Counted from the stretch's first letter, positions 20,657 through 31,818 are shown. The stretch is DNA of 64,000 bases from Kocuria sp. cx-455 (GCF_014698015.1 NZ_JACXBS010000002.1:310001-374000), one strand, 5' to 3'. The notes: generated by a model not told the origin, from the sequence alone. Numbers and translations are program-made.

Positions 20657-22567
20657 ATGGGGAACCCCCAGTCGAACACCCCCTCGGCGGAGAAGCCGGT
20701 CGCGTGGTTATGGATCCAGATGATTCTGGATTCCGCCGCGTGGATCGTCGCCATGTGCGTGGCGGTGCTGCTGCGCTATGAAATGAACGTGCAGTTCGTT
20801 TCCACGGGCGGGTTGATCATCACGTGCGCGGTAGCGGTCGCGTGTCAGATGGTGGTGGGTTTCTCGTTCGCCCTTTACAAGGGGCGGTATTCGTTCGGCA
20901 GTTTCGAAGAAGCCAAGCTCCTGGTCGTGGTGACGGTGATCGTCATTGCCATTGTGGAAGTCGTGCTCCTGGTGTTCGGCGTGGCCATGGGAATCCCGCG
21001 TTCCATCGGATTCATTGCGTTCCCGTTCGCGTGCTTGTTCATGGCCGCGTTCCGCTATCTCAAGCGCATGTACCAGGAGTCCACGGCCAAGCCCGGGGCC
21101 GGAGCGCAACACGTGGTGGTGTTCGGTGCGGGATATCTCGGCGCGTTCCTGGTCCACCGCATGATGCAGGACCCCTCCTCGGAATACTTGCCGGTCGCCC
21201 TCATCGACGACGATCCCGCCAAGAAACACCTGCGGATCTCATCCGTCCCGGTCATGGGAACCCTGCACGACGTCGCCCAGGTCCTGGAGACCACACGCTC
21301 GGCCGTTCTGATCGTGGCCATTTCCGACGTCGAGCCGCGCCTGATGCGCCGCGTCTCCGACGCCGTGGCGGGCACCAACACGCGCGTGATGACGGTTCCG
21401 CCGATCACCGACATGTTGACCGCCAATCAGCACAGCGTGGACCTGCGCGATATCGCCATGGAAGATCTCATCGGACGGCGTCCCGTGGACATCCACGTGG
21501 AGGCGATTGCCGGTTACGTCACCGGCAAAAGAGTGCTCGTCACGGGTGCGGGTGGATCGATCGGCTCCGAACTGTGCCGTCAGCTCGTGGGTTTCGAACC
21601 CGCCGAGCTGATCATGCTGGATCGTGATGAAACCGGCCTGCAGTCCACCCAGATCTCGATCACCGGCCGCGGACTCCTGGACGGCAATGACACCGTGCTC
21701 GCGGACATCCGCGACACCGAGTCACTGGAGCACATTTTCGAACAGAGGCAACCGGAAGTCGTCTTTCACGCGGCCGCGCTCAAGCACGTGTCGCTGCTCG
21801 AACAGTTCCCGGACGAGGCATGGAAGACCAATGTGATGGGCACCCTCAACGTGCTCAATGCCGCGGCCCACGTGGGCGTGGAGGTTTTCGTCAATGTCTC
21901 CACCGACAAGGCTGCCAATCCCACCACGGCTCTGGGGCACTCCAAGCGTGTGGCGGAAAAACTCACGGCGTGGATGGCGGGGGAGACCGGCAACCGGTAC
22001 GCGTCCGTCCGTTTCGGCAACGTGTTCGGCTCACGGGGTTCCATGCTCCCGCTGTTCGCCGAACAAATTCGGCAGGGCGGGCCCATCACGGTGACCCACC
22101 CGGAGGCCACCCGGTACTTCATGACCATTCCGGAGGCCTGCCAACTGGTGATTCAGGCCGGTGCCATTGCCAGCGGGGGAGAGGTCCTCATCCTTGACAT
22201 GGGCGAACCGGTGCGGATCCTGGACATTGCCGAACGATTGCGCGCCATGTCGGGCCGTGAGGACGTGGAGATCGTGATTACCGGTCTGCGCCACGGTGAA
22301 AAGCTGCACGAGGATTTGATTGGTGCGGGCGAGAGCGATGAACGGCCATTGCACCCTAAGATTTCCCACGCCAAGGCGGAGCGGTTGGATCCGGCGCACC
22401 TGGACCGACACGTGTGGAAGGTGCGCGGGGGTATGTTGTTCACCGGCTCGATCCCCGTGGTGACTGACAGCACCCAACCCCGCATCACCGATTTCCAGGT
22501 TCCCCGGGCCAGGCAACACCGCGAGTCATCCCCCCCTGCAGATCAAAACGGGGGAAAGCCATCATGA
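20657..22567 (+). CDS. membrane-bound nucleotide-sugar 4,6-dehydratase, CapD/WbpM family
   Basis: This is a protein of about 636 aa. Four N-terminal membrane helices are followed by a CoA-binding-like Rossmann domain (HVVVFGAGYLGAFLV) and a C-terminal SDR domain starting at VLVTGAGGSIGSEL (about residue 295). The family makes 4-keto-6-deoxy nucleotide sugars from UDP-GlcNAc-type donors for surface glycans. The SDR site reads VSTDKAANP and then Leu426-Gly-His-Ser-Lys430, so Leu occupies the usual Tyr or WbpM-type Met position. ATG 20657 is preferred (GAAAGGA 11 nt upstream) over GTG 20633. Its stop overlaps the next gene's start (ATGA). Confidence 0.85.
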   Translation: MGNPQSNTPSAEKPVAWLWIQMILDSAAWIVAMCVAVLLRYEMNVQFVSTGGLIITCAVAVACQMVVGFSFALYKGRYSFGSFEEAKLLVVVTVIVIAIVEVVLLVFGVAMGIPRSIGFIAFPFACLFMAAFRYLKRMYQESTAKPGAGAQHVVVFGAGYLGAFLVHRMMQDPSSEYLPVALIDDDPAKKHLRISSVPVMGTLHDVAQVLETTRSAVLIVAISDVEPRLMRRVSDAVAGTNTRVMTVPPITDMLTANQHSVDLRDIAMEDLIGRRPVDIHVEAIAGYVTGKRVLVTGAGGSIGSELCRQLVGFEPAELIMLDRDETGLQSTQISITGRGLLDGNDTVLADIRDTESLEHIFEQRQPEVVFHAAALKHVSLLEQFPDEAWKTNVMGTLNVLNAAAHVGVEVFVNVSTDKAANPTTALGHSKRVAEKLTAWMAGETGNRYASVRFGNVFGSRGSMLPLFAEQIRQGGPITVTHPEATRYFMTIPEACQLVIQAGAIASGGEVLILDMGEPVRILDIAERLRAMSGREDVEIVITGLRHGEKLHEDLIGAGESDERPLHPKISHAKAERLDPAHLDRHVWKVRGGMLFTGSIPVVTDSTQPRITDFQVPRARQHRESSPPADQNGGKPS

Positions 22568-23673
22568 CAGGGCCCATCATCACCACCACACCGACCGTGT
22601 TCTCCCGCGTAGACGGCCCGGGTGCCATTCCGCAGGCCGAGACGCTTCAAGAGTTAGGTACCCTTGCCCTCTGGCTGGGCGGGGGAGCTCTCCTTCTTTC
22701 CGTCCTCCTGCCGTTCGTCATCAAACCGCTTTTGGCGCGGTGGGGAGTCATTGACATCCCGTCCGACAGGTCCTCCCACGACCGCCCGGTGATCCGCGGC
22801 ATGGGGCTGGCCGTGGCCATTGCCGTTGCGGTGATGTACTCCATTGCCATGCTCGCGGGCGTGGTCGAGGTGGACCGCTCCGTCGCGCTGATCGTGCTGG
22901 CCATGACCGTGGCCGGTGCCGCGCTGGGATGGTTCGAGGACTACCGTGGGGCGTCCGTGGGCGCTCGGCTCGGGGGGCAGGTGCTCATTGGTGCGCTGGG
23001 TACCGGCGCCATGATCTTCGCGCTGGGGATTGCCGTGTGGTGGTGGCCGGTGGGAGTGATTGCCACGGTCGCCTACATCAACATCGCCAACTTCATGGAC
23101 GGCATCAATGGGATTTCCGGAATGCACGGAACCGTGGTGGGACTCCTCTACGCCTGGGCCGGTGCCGCCAACAACATGACCTGGATGATGTGCGCCGGCC
23201 TGGTGGTGGCCGGTGCCTTCGCGGGGTTCTTGCCCTGGAACCTGAGCCGGGGCACGGTCTTCCTGGGCGACGTCGGCTCGTACGTCCTGGGCGGAAGCCT
23301 GGTGGCCATCGCCATCGGGGCGTTCCTGTCCGGCGTCTACGTGGAGTATTTGCTGCCGCCCCTGCTGATTTACTTGGCCGACACCACCGTGACCCTCGTC
23401 AAGCGCGTTCAGCGCGGAGAAATCTGGTACAAACCCCACCGGGAGCACGTCTACCAGCGGCTCACGGACGCGGGGCTGTCACACGTCCAGTCGTCGCTGG
23501 TCGTCACACTCGCCACGGTCCTGGTCAGCCTCATTTCGCTCTGGGGCTTACGCGCCGACGGCGCAGGTTCGGTTCTCGCCGGATTGGCCGCCGTGGCCAT
23601 GGTGGTGCTGTACCTGTGCTTGCCCCGCTTCCTCCGCCCGCTTGCACGTCGACGCCGGGCCGGGGCGTCATGA
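22564..23673 (+). CDS. undecaprenyl-phosphate sugar-1-phosphate transferase, WecA/TagO type
   Basis: This 369-aa MraY/WecA-family integral membrane enzyme has about 11 hydrophobic segments. It shows the conserved cytoplasmic motifs GWFEDYRG (DD-type), NIANFMDGINGI and the later GTVFLGDVGSYVLGG, plus a PHREHVYQRL loop (HxxH-type). It would transfer GlcNAc-1-phosphate or a similar sugar phosphate to the polyprenyl carrier. It overlaps the CapD/WbpM gene by 4 nt. In mycobacteria the orthologue (rfe) lies next to tsaC and atp; here four genes intervene. Confidence 0.9.
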   Translation: MTGPIITTTPTVFSRVDGPGAIPQAETLQELGTLALWLGGGALLLSVLLPFVIKPLLARWGVIDIPSDRSSHDRPVIRGMGLAVAIAVAVMYSIAMLAGVVEVDRSVALIVLAMTVAGAALGWFEDYRGASVGARLGGQVLIGALGTGAMIFALGIAVWWWPVGVIATVAYINIANFMDGINGISGMHGTVVGLLYAWAGAANNMTWMMCAGLVVAGAFAGFLPWNLSRGTVFLGDVGSYVLGGSLVAIAIGAFLSGVYVEYLLPPLLIYLADTTVTLVKRVQRGEIWYKPHREHVYQRLTDAGLSHVQSSLVVTLATVLVSLISLWGLRADGAGSVLAGLAAVAMVVLYLCLPRFLRPLARRRRAGAS

Positions 23674-24239
23674 CCCCGGCGCAGCCCGCGGACCATGTGA
23701 AGCACCCGGTCCGGGATCGGTCCGCCGGGGATGCCCCTGATGTTTACGGCCGCCCGGTGCTCGTTCTCAGCGTCACAGCCATTTTTCTGGCTGTGATTCT
23801 CATCACGTGCGTTGCCGCGCTCGAGTTCGCCCCGCCGTGGCGATCCATCGTGGCGGGGGTCGGGCTGGTGGCACTGAGCACGGGGCTCACGGTGTTCGTC
23901 TCGACTCTCATGTACCGCATTGCACCGGCAGCCACGGCTCCCGCGCTCGCTCTGCTCTACCTGGTGAAAGTCGTGGTGATGGGGTGGTACCTGCTCTCCG
24001 TGGGATCGCCCGAGTGGCTGCACTCCTTGGGGTTCGCCATCACCGTTGCCGCGGGTCTCACGCTGTCCTGGCTGGCCCTGGCGCCGATGGCGATGCGAGC
24101 CAGCGCGGTTTTGGCCAGGGAATACGCAGCGGTGGTGCGCGCCAAGGAGGAACAGGCCGCAGCCGAGGCCGATTCGGCAACTATCCTGGATGAACACTTA
24201 TCCGAACCGACCGATGGGGGAGAGCATGGCCGAACATGA
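23670..24239 (+). CDS. AtpI-like membrane protein upstream of the ATP synthase operon
   Basis: The 189-aa protein begins at an ATG overlapping the wecA-type stop (ATGA). It has four hydrophobic segments between about residues 30 and 140 (VLVLSVTAIFLAVILITCV, then SIVAGVGLVALSTGLTVFV, ALALLYLVKVVVMGWYLL and LGFAITVAAGLTLSWLAL). A charged Ala/Glu-rich tail follows. The position and topology match the hypothetical proteins that precede atpB in Actinobacteria. Its role in ATP synthase assembly is inferred, not shown. Confidence 0.7.
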   Translation: MTPAQPADHVKHPVRDRSAGDAPDVYGRPVLVLSVTAIFLAVILITCVAALEFAPPWRSIVAGVGLVALSTGLTVFVSTLMYRIAPAATAPALALLYLVKVVVMGWYLLSVGSPEWLHSLGFAITVAAGLTLSWLALAPMAMRASAVLAREYAAVVRAKEEQAAAEADSATILDEHLSEPTDGGEHGRT

Positions 24240-24603
24240 ACCCGATGTCGCCAACTCAGCGCACCGCGACGGTCGGCCCGACAAAGCTGCGCACAATGCG
24301 GCCGAAACCGAGGACGCGCTCAGCACCGCGGGCGAGCTCGTACAGCGAGGGGGATTGGCCGGAGGGCTGACCCTGCTGCTGTACATCGTGGTCGGTGGGG
24401 GCTTCTGGAGTTTGGTAGGCTGGGGCGCGGATCACCTGCTGGGAACAGGGTGGTTGGTGATCGTGGGAGCCGTCATAGGTGCGGCTGCCGGGATCTATCT
24501 TGGTTACCTCCACATGCGGGAGGGCCTGAACTCCAGTTCGACCCAGATGGAGTACCCGACTAAGACATCGTCGTCTGATCAGGGCCCCTCGCCCCGAGTG
24601 TGA
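24226..24603 (+). CDS. AtpZ/AtpI-type ATP synthase accessory protein
   Basis: The 125-aa protein overlaps the preceding gene by 14 nt. GGGGAGAG lies just before ATG 24226. After a polar N-terminus it has two hydrophobic segments (LAGGLTLLLYIVVGGGFWSLV and WLVIVGAVIGAAAGIYLGYL) separated by GADHLLGTG, which is the two-helix pattern of the AtpI/AtpZ family (putative F1Fo assembly or Mg2+ factor). atpB begins 30 nt downstream. Confidence 0.75.
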   Translation: MAEHEPDVANSAHRDGRPDKAAHNAAETEDALSTAGELVQRGGLAGGLTLLLYIVVGGGFWSLVGWGADHLLGTGWLVIVGAVIGAAAGIYLGYLHMREGLNSSSTQMEYPTKTSSSDQGPSPRV

Positions 24604-24633
24604 CCGGTCTGGATACCGCAGAAAGGACCCGTA

Positions 24634-25425
24634 TTGAACCCCGCCTTGAGGATTCCGGCCGAATTTGTGGCCCCGTCAGTTGAGGACGCGCACCTGCCTC
24701 CCCTCTTCACCGTGGGCACATTTGAAGTCGGCAAGCATTCATTGTTGATCCTGTTGTCGGTGGTTCTCATCGCTGGGTTCTTCATGTATGTCGTTCGCCG
24801 CCGCGCCCTGGTCCCCTCCAAGGGTCAGTACCTCGGTGAAATGGGTTACGGCTTTGTGCGTAACCACTTGGGCCGCGACATCATCGGCGAGAAGGAATTC
24901 CGCCCGTACATTCCACTGCTGTTCACCTTCTTCTTCTTCATCCTGGTGAACAACCTGTTTGGTTCCATTCCGGTCCTGCAACTTCCGACCTTCTCCCACC
25001 CCGGCACCGCGTACGTCTTCGCGGCCATCGCCTACTTCGTGTGGGTTTTCGTAGGCATCAAGCGTCACGGTTTCGGCGGCTTCTTCGTCAAGATGACCAT
25101 GCCGCCGGACGTTCCCAAGATCCTCTACATTGTTCTGATCCCCCTCGAGTTCCTCTCGAACATGATCATTCGTCCCGTCACGCACGCACTGCGTGTGTTC
25201 GCCACGATGTTCGCCGGCCACATGGCCATCATGGTGGCCGCCGGCTTCACCGCGTACCTCGCCACCGGCGTGGGTGGTGCGCTCGGGATCAGCGGATCCG
25301 TCTTCGGCGTCATCCTGGGCCTCTTCATTTACTTCCTGGAGGTTCTGATTCAGATCCTGCAGGCCTACATCTTCACCCTGCTGTTTGCCGTGTATGTACA
25401 GGGCTCACTGCAGGAGGGGCACTGA
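24634..25425 (+). CDS. atpB: F1Fo ATP synthase subunit a
   Basis: This 263-aa membrane subunit forms the proton half-channels. It contains the conserved helix with the essential Arg (PLEFLSNMIIRPVTHALRVFATMFAGH) and the C-terminal FLEVLIQILQAYIFTLL. It starts with TTG at 24634, preceded by GAAAGGA. It opens the conserved atpBEFHAGDC order. Confidence 0.95.
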   Translation: MNPALRIPAEFVAPSVEDAHLPPLFTVGTFEVGKHSLLILLSVVLIAGFFMYVVRRRALVPSKGQYLGEMGYGFVRNHLGRDIIGEKEFRPYIPLLFTFFFFILVNNLFGSIPVLQLPTFSHPGTAYVFAAIAYFVWVFVGIKRHGFGGFFVKMTMPPDVPKILYIVLIPLEFLSNMIIRPVTHALRVFATMFAGHMAIMVAAGFTAYLATGVGGALGISGSVFGVILGLFIYFLEVLIQILQAYIFTLLFAVYVQGSLQEGH

Positions 25426-25534
25426 CCCCACGAAGCAGCGGTCCGACCGGACTGCTGATGTGACCATCGTCCATTTACGATTCCAGTAATGGCATCACTG
25501 CCCGACACGGGCACCCAGAAAGGAAATATCCATA

Positions 25535-25735
25535 ATGGAAGGTTCGCTTAGCGTCATTGGCTACGGTCTCGCTGCCATCGGTGGTGGCATCGGTGTGGGT
25601 TTGATCTTCGCTGCTTACATGCAGGCAGTTGCTCGCCAGCCCGAGTCCCAGCGCGTAATCCAGCCCATGCTGTTCATGGGCTTCGCCGTGGTCGAGGCTC
25701 TGGCCATCCTGGGCTTCGTGCTCGCACTCCTCTAA
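25535..25735 (+). CDS. atpE: F1Fo ATP synthase subunit c
   Basis: The 66-aa hairpin proteolipid has a glycine-rich first helix ([18 protein letters not shown]), the polar loop ARQPE and the proton-binding carboxylate Glu54 in [18 protein letters not shown] precedes the ATG. The C-ring stoichiometry cannot be read from sequence. The 109-bp spacer from atpB contains only this ribosome-binding site and no obvious hairpin. Confidence 0.96.
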   Translation: MEGSLSVIGYGLAAIGGGIGVGLIFAAYMQAVARQPESQRVIQPMLFMGFAVVEALAILGFVLALL

Positions 25736-25785
25736 GAGCGGCCCGTCCGCACTTAGCCCTAAACTAGAGAACAGGAATCGCGCAC

Positions 25786-26337
25786 ATGACCGCAATGTTG
25801 TTGGCAGCAGAAGAAGGGGCCAGCCCCCTTTTCCCCAATGTCTGGGAAATGCTGATCACCGCCATTGGGTTCCTGATTCTGCTTTTCATCGCGATCAAGT
25901 TCATCGTTCCGGCATTCGAGAAGGTCTACCGTGACCGCACCGAGGCCATTGAAGGTGGACTTGCCAAGGCCAAGGCCGCTCAGGCAGAGGCCAAGGCAGC
26001 TCGCGACGAGTACAACCAGCAGCTTGAGAGCGCCCGCCTCGAAGCCCAGAAGATTCGTGAGGAAGCCCGCAACGAGGGCGAGAAGATCCTCGCGGACTTC
26101 AAGGACCGCGCCAACGTGGAATCCGCTCGGATCACCGAGAACGCACACAAGGCCATTGAGGCCGAGCGTGCTGCCGCAGTGGTTTCCTTGCGCGACGAGG
26201 TCGGTACCTTGGCAACGCAGCTCGCTTCAAAGATCGTCGGGGAATCCCTGAACGACGACGCTCGTGCAAACCGCGTTGTCGATCGCTTCCTCGAGGATCT
26301 TGAGACCGAGCAGGGTCGCACAGGAGCTGCACGGTAA
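25786..26337 (+). CDS. atpF: F1Fo ATP synthase subunit b
   Basis: This 183-aa stator subunit has one N-terminal transmembrane helix (MLITAIGFLILLFIAIKFIV) followed by a long Ala/Glu/Lys/Arg-rich coiled coil. The peripheral stalk it forms connects subunit a to the delta subunit. Its stop overlaps the atpH start (TAATG). It is not fused to delta; mycobacteria have a b-delta fusion. Confidence 0.94.
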   Translation: MTAMLLAAEEGASPLFPNVWEMLITAIGFLILLFIAIKFIVPAFEKVYRDRTEAIEGGLAKAKAAQAEAKAARDEYNQQLESARLEAQKIREEARNEGEKILADFKDRANVESARITENAHKAIEAERAAAVVSLRDEVGTLATQLASKIVGESLNDDARANRVVDRFLEDLETEQGRTGAAR

Positions 26338-27212
26338 TGGCAGAAGCATCGAACGAACCCTACCGTCCCCTCACAGTGGACATTGATCGCTGGGCTTCGG
26401 AAGCACACGTCGAAACGGCCAAGCAGCTGTTCGGCATGCTCGACGTCATCGACGGCAACGGCGCTCTGCGTCGGGCACTGACGGATCCGTCACGCGCCGC
26501 CGACGATCGCGTGAAACTCGTACGCAAGCTTTTCGGGGAGCGGACCCACAAGTCCGACACCGTTGAGGCCGTGTCCGGTTTCGTGCACCGACTGTTGGGC
26601 AATGAGGAACACGATCCCGCTATCGAGATCGTGTCCGAGCTTGTGAAGCAGCGCTCCGCCAACGAGCGGCAGCTCGGTGACGGCATTGAGCGAGCCGCAG
26701 TGACGATGGCGGCAGCGTCAGCCGAGCACCGCGGTGGACTCGACGCCATGGAAGCCCTGGTGGACGAACTGATTCAGTTCAAGAACACCGTGGATCACTC
26801 CGAGCAGATCCAGGGTGCCTTCGCTGATTCGCGTGCAAGCACGGAGGCCAAGGCACGGCTCGCGTCCCGCCTGATGCCCAATGCATCTGAAGAGGGTGCT
26901 CTGTTGACCCAGCGCGCCGTCAGCGAGCCTCGTGGAGCTTTGCCCGGTCGTTTGATCGAGCGCTTCGCAGAAGTTGTTGCAGATCGCCAGCAGCGCTGGA
27001 TCGCACGCATCGTGACGTCCCGTCCCTTGAACCACGAGCAACTGGAGAAACTGCGTCAGAGCCTGAACTCTCTGTACCAGCGAGATCTCAAGCTTGCCGT
27101 GGAGGTGGACCCGTCACTGATCGGCGGCTTGCGAGTCCAGGTCGGTGAGGAAGTCATCGACGGGTCCGTGACCCATCGTCTGGGCCAGTTGCAGCAGCGA
27201 ATCGGAGCCTGA
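26337..27212 (+). CDS. atpH: F1Fo ATP synthase subunit delta
   Basis: The 291-aa OSCP-type subunit couples the peripheral stalk to F1. It carries the N-terminal helical domain and the C-terminal signature RQSLNSLYQRDLKLAVEVDPSLIGGLRV in pieces typical of delta. At 291 aa it is longer than the E. coli protein (177), as is usual for actinobacteria. Confidence 0.93.
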   Translation: MAEASNEPYRPLTVDIDRWASEAHVETAKQLFGMLDVIDGNGALRRALTDPSRAADDRVKLVRKLFGERTHKSDTVEAVSGFVHRLLGNEEHDPAIEIVSELVKQRSANERQLGDGIERAAVTMAAASAEHRGGLDAMEALVDELIQFKNTVDHSEQIQGAFADSRASTEAKARLASRLMPNASEEGALLTQRAVSEPRGALPGRLIERFAEVVADRQQRWIARIVTSRPLNHEQLEKLRQSLNSLYQRDLKLAVEVDPSLIGGLRVQVGEEVIDGSVTHRLGQLQQRIGA

Positions 27213-27383
27213 TCCCCTGGTGGAGCGGGGATCGCGGGGAGTCGGTCGATGCCGGCATCTCGTCGCGTTGCCTCCACCGGCCGTTGACACGGTCAGCAGG
27301 CGATGGGGCAACGCATCGCGACAAAAAGAAGTTAGGTCATTGCGCGGGCGATGATCACGAAACGTAGAGAGCAGGGACAGCAG
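27211..27383 (+). other. structured atpH-atpA intercistronic region
   Basis: The 171-bp spacer contains a stem GATCCCC / GGGGATC (27211-27233), a perfect 12-bp palindrome GATGCCGGCATC (27248-27259), a TTGACA hexamer at about 27283-27288 without a well-spaced -10, and a GCGATG...CATCGC stem further on. It could be an mRNA processing or stability region inside the operon, or contain an internal promoter. Confidence 0.4.
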
Positions 27384-29009
27384 ATGGCCGATGTGACCAT
27401 CAATGCCGACGAAGTCCGTAGTGCGCTGAACGAGTTCGCGGCGTCCTACGAACCCGGCAATGCAGAACGAGTAGAAGTCGGACGTGTCGCCAGCGCCGCT
27501 GACGGTATCGCCCGTGTCGAGGGTCTCCCCTCGGTCATGGCCAACGAGCTCCTGAAGTTCGAGAACGGTGTTCTCGGCCTGGCCTTGAACCTGGACACTC
27601 GCGACATCGGTGTCGTGGTGTTGGGTGACTTCCAGGGCATCGAAGAGGGCCAAGAAGTTCACCGTACCGGTGAGGTTCTGTCCGTACCCGTCGGCGAGGG
27701 CTACCTCGGCCGCGTGGTGGACCCGTTGGGTGAGCCGCTGGACGATCTGGGACCGGTGGCAACCGACGGTCGACGCGAGCTGGAGCTGCAGGCTCCGGGC
27801 GTGACCATGCGTAAGTCGGTTCACGAACCGCTGCAGACCGGCATGAAGGCGATCGACGCCATGATTCCGATCGGCCGTGGCCAGCGTCAGCTGATCATTG
27901 GTGACCGGCAGACCGGCAAGACCGCTATCGCGGTGGACGCCATCCTGAACCAGCGCTCCAACTGGGAGTCCGGCGACGTCGACAAGCAGGTGCGTTGCAT
28001 TTACGTGGCCATTGGCCAGAAGGCATCCACCATTGCGTCCGTGCGTCAGACCCTCGAGGACAACGGAGCCCTGGAGTACACCACCATCGTGGCCGCCCCG
28101 GCGTCCGAGTCCGCCGGTCTGAAGTACCTGGCTCCGTACGCGGGCTCCGCGATCGGTCAGCACTGGATGTACAACGGCAAGCACGTTTTGATCGTGTTCG
28201 ACGATCTGTCCAAGCAGGCCGAGGCCTACCGTGCCGTGTCCCTGTTGCTGCGCCGCCCGCCGGGACGCGAAGCATACCCGGGCGACGTGTTCTACCTGCA
28301 CTCCCGTCTGCTCGAGCGTTGCGCCAAGCTCTCGGACGAGCTCGGTGCGGGTTCGATGACCGGTCTGCCGATCATCGAGACCAAGGCGAACGATGTCTCC
28401 GCGTTCATTCCGACCAACGTGATTTCAATTACCGACGGTCAGATCTTCCTGCAGTCGGACCTGTTCAACGCGAACCAGCGCCCCGCTGTGGACGTGGGTA
28501 TCTCCGTGTCCCGCGTGGGTGGTGCCGCTCAGGTGAAGGCCATGAAGAAGGTCTCCGGTACCTTGAAGCTGGATCTGGCCTCCTACCGCTCGATGCAGGC
28601 CTTCGCGATGTTCGCATCCGACCTGGATGCTGCGTCCCGTCAGCAGCTGACCCGTGGCGAGCGTCTGATGGAGCTGCTCAAGCAGCCCCAGTACACGCCG
28701 TACCCGGTCGCGGATCAGGTTGTCTCCATTTGGGCGGGTACCACCGGCCAGCTGGACGACGTCGAGGTCGCCAATGTAAGCGACTTCGAGCGGGCCCTGA
28801 TCGACCAGGTCCGTCGGACCACCAACGTGATGGATTCCATTGAATCCACGGGCAAGCTCGAGGACGACGCGATCGAGGCGCTGAAGACGGCTGTGGCCGA
28901 GGTCAAGCGTGATTTCCGCGGTTCGAAGCACGGTATTGAGCCCGGGCACGAGGAGCACGGATCCCTCGAGGCCCAGGACGTCAACCAGGAAAAGATCGTC
29001 AGGAAGTAA
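27384..29009 (+). CDS. atpA: F1Fo ATP synthase subunit alpha
   Basis: The 541-aa non-catalytic nucleotide-binding subunit has Walker [11 protein letters not shown] (about residues 173-182) and the signature region [20 protein letters not shown] 27384 (ribosome-binding site GCAGGGA) is chosen because homology starts at [11 protein letters not shown]; an in-frame ATG at 27351 adds 11 unrelated residues. A perfect palindrome lies between this gene and atpG. Confidence 0.96.
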   Translation: MADVTINADEVRSALNEFAASYEPGNAERVEVGRVASAADGIARVEGLPSVMANELLKFENGVLGLALNLDTRDIGVVVLGDFQGIEEGQEVHRTGEVLSVPVGEGYLGRVVDPLGEPLDDLGPVATDGRRELELQAPGVTMRKSVHEPLQTGMKAIDAMIPIGRGQRQLIIGDRQTGKTAIAVDAILNQRSNWESGDVDKQVRCIYVAIGQKASTIASVRQTLEDNGALEYTTIVAAPASESAGLKYLAPYAGSAIGQHWMYNGKHVLIVFDDLSKQAEAYRAVSLLLRRPPGREAYPGDVFYLHSRLLERCAKLSDELGAGSMTGLPIIETKANDVSAFIPTNVISITDGQIFLQSDLFNANQRPAVDVGISVSRVGGAAQVKAMKKVSGTLKLDLASYRSMQAFAMFASDLDAASRQQLTRGERLMELLKQPQYTPYPVADQVVSIWAGTTGQLDDVEVANVSDFERALIDQVRRTTNVMDSIESTGKLEDDAIEALKTAVAEVKRDFRGSKHGIEPGHEEHGSLEAQDVNQEKIVRK

Positions 29010-29016
29010 CCGAGTC

Positions 29017-29044
29017 AGCGGTGTGCCGTTAACGGCACACCGCT
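29017..29044. repeat. 28-bp perfect palindrome between atpA and atpG
   Basis: The arms AGCGGTGTGCCGTT and AACGGCACACCGCT are exact reverse complements with no spacer. As RNA this gives a stem of about 12 bp with a small GUUAAC-derived loop, 7 nt after the atpA stop and 22 nt before the atpG start. No T run follows, so a terminator is unlikely within the operon; a stabilising or processing hairpin or a protein site is more probable. Confidence 0.8.
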
Positions 29045-29065
29045 ACGGTGCCGAAAGGAAGTTTC

Positions 29066-31487
<2,422 letters not shown>

Positions 31488-31489
31488 TC

Positions 31490-31762
31490 ATGGCTGAGCT
31501 CATTGTCGAGGTGGTTGCCCTGGACCGTAAGATCTGGGCCGGTGCCGCCAAAATGGTCCGTGTTCGTACCACCGAGGGTGACATTGGCATCCTCCCCGGG
31601 CACGAGTCGGTTGCAGGACTGCTCAAGCCGGGCGAGTTCGCCGTCGAGCGTGTGGACGGCGGTCGTTTGAACGGTCACATCGATTCGGGATTCATCTCGG
31701 TCGACAACAACCGCGTGACGGTTGTTGCCGACGAGGTGGATTTCGACGGACAGTCCGAATAA
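31490..31762 (+). CDS. atpC: F1Fo ATP synthase subunit epsilon
   Basis: This short epsilon subunit (90 aa) contains only the N-terminal beta-sandwich (ELIVEVVALDRKIWAGAAKMV, GDIGILPGHESV). The C-terminal helical hairpin that inhibits hydrolysis in E. coli (about 138 aa) is missing or nearly so, as is common in Micrococcales. It starts 2 nt after atpD. Confidence 0.93.
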   Translation: MAELIVEVVALDRKIWAGAAKMVRVRTTEGDIGILPGHESVAGLLKPGEFAVERVDGGRLNGHIDSGFISVDNNRVTVVADEVDFDGQSE

Positions 31763-31790
31763 GTAGTTCGCAGGTAGAATCGCGCATCGT

Positions 31791-31818
31791 GGCCCCCGTA
31801 CCGTTCGGTACGGGGGCC
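31791..31818 (+). terminator. hairpin after the atp operon
   Basis: A perfect 12-bp stem (GGCCCCCGTACC / GGTACGGGGGCC) with a GTTC loop starts 28 nt after atpC. There is no T tract, so it may be a U-tract-less terminator or 3'-end stabiliser between atpC and murA. Confidence 0.6.

Noticed and set aside
22929-23669. An open frame reading into the 189-aa AtpI-like gene from inside the WecA-type gene.
   Set aside because: The first 247 codons are an out-of-frame shadow of the WecA-type gene; the real gene starts at the ATG at 23670 in a 4-nt overlap.
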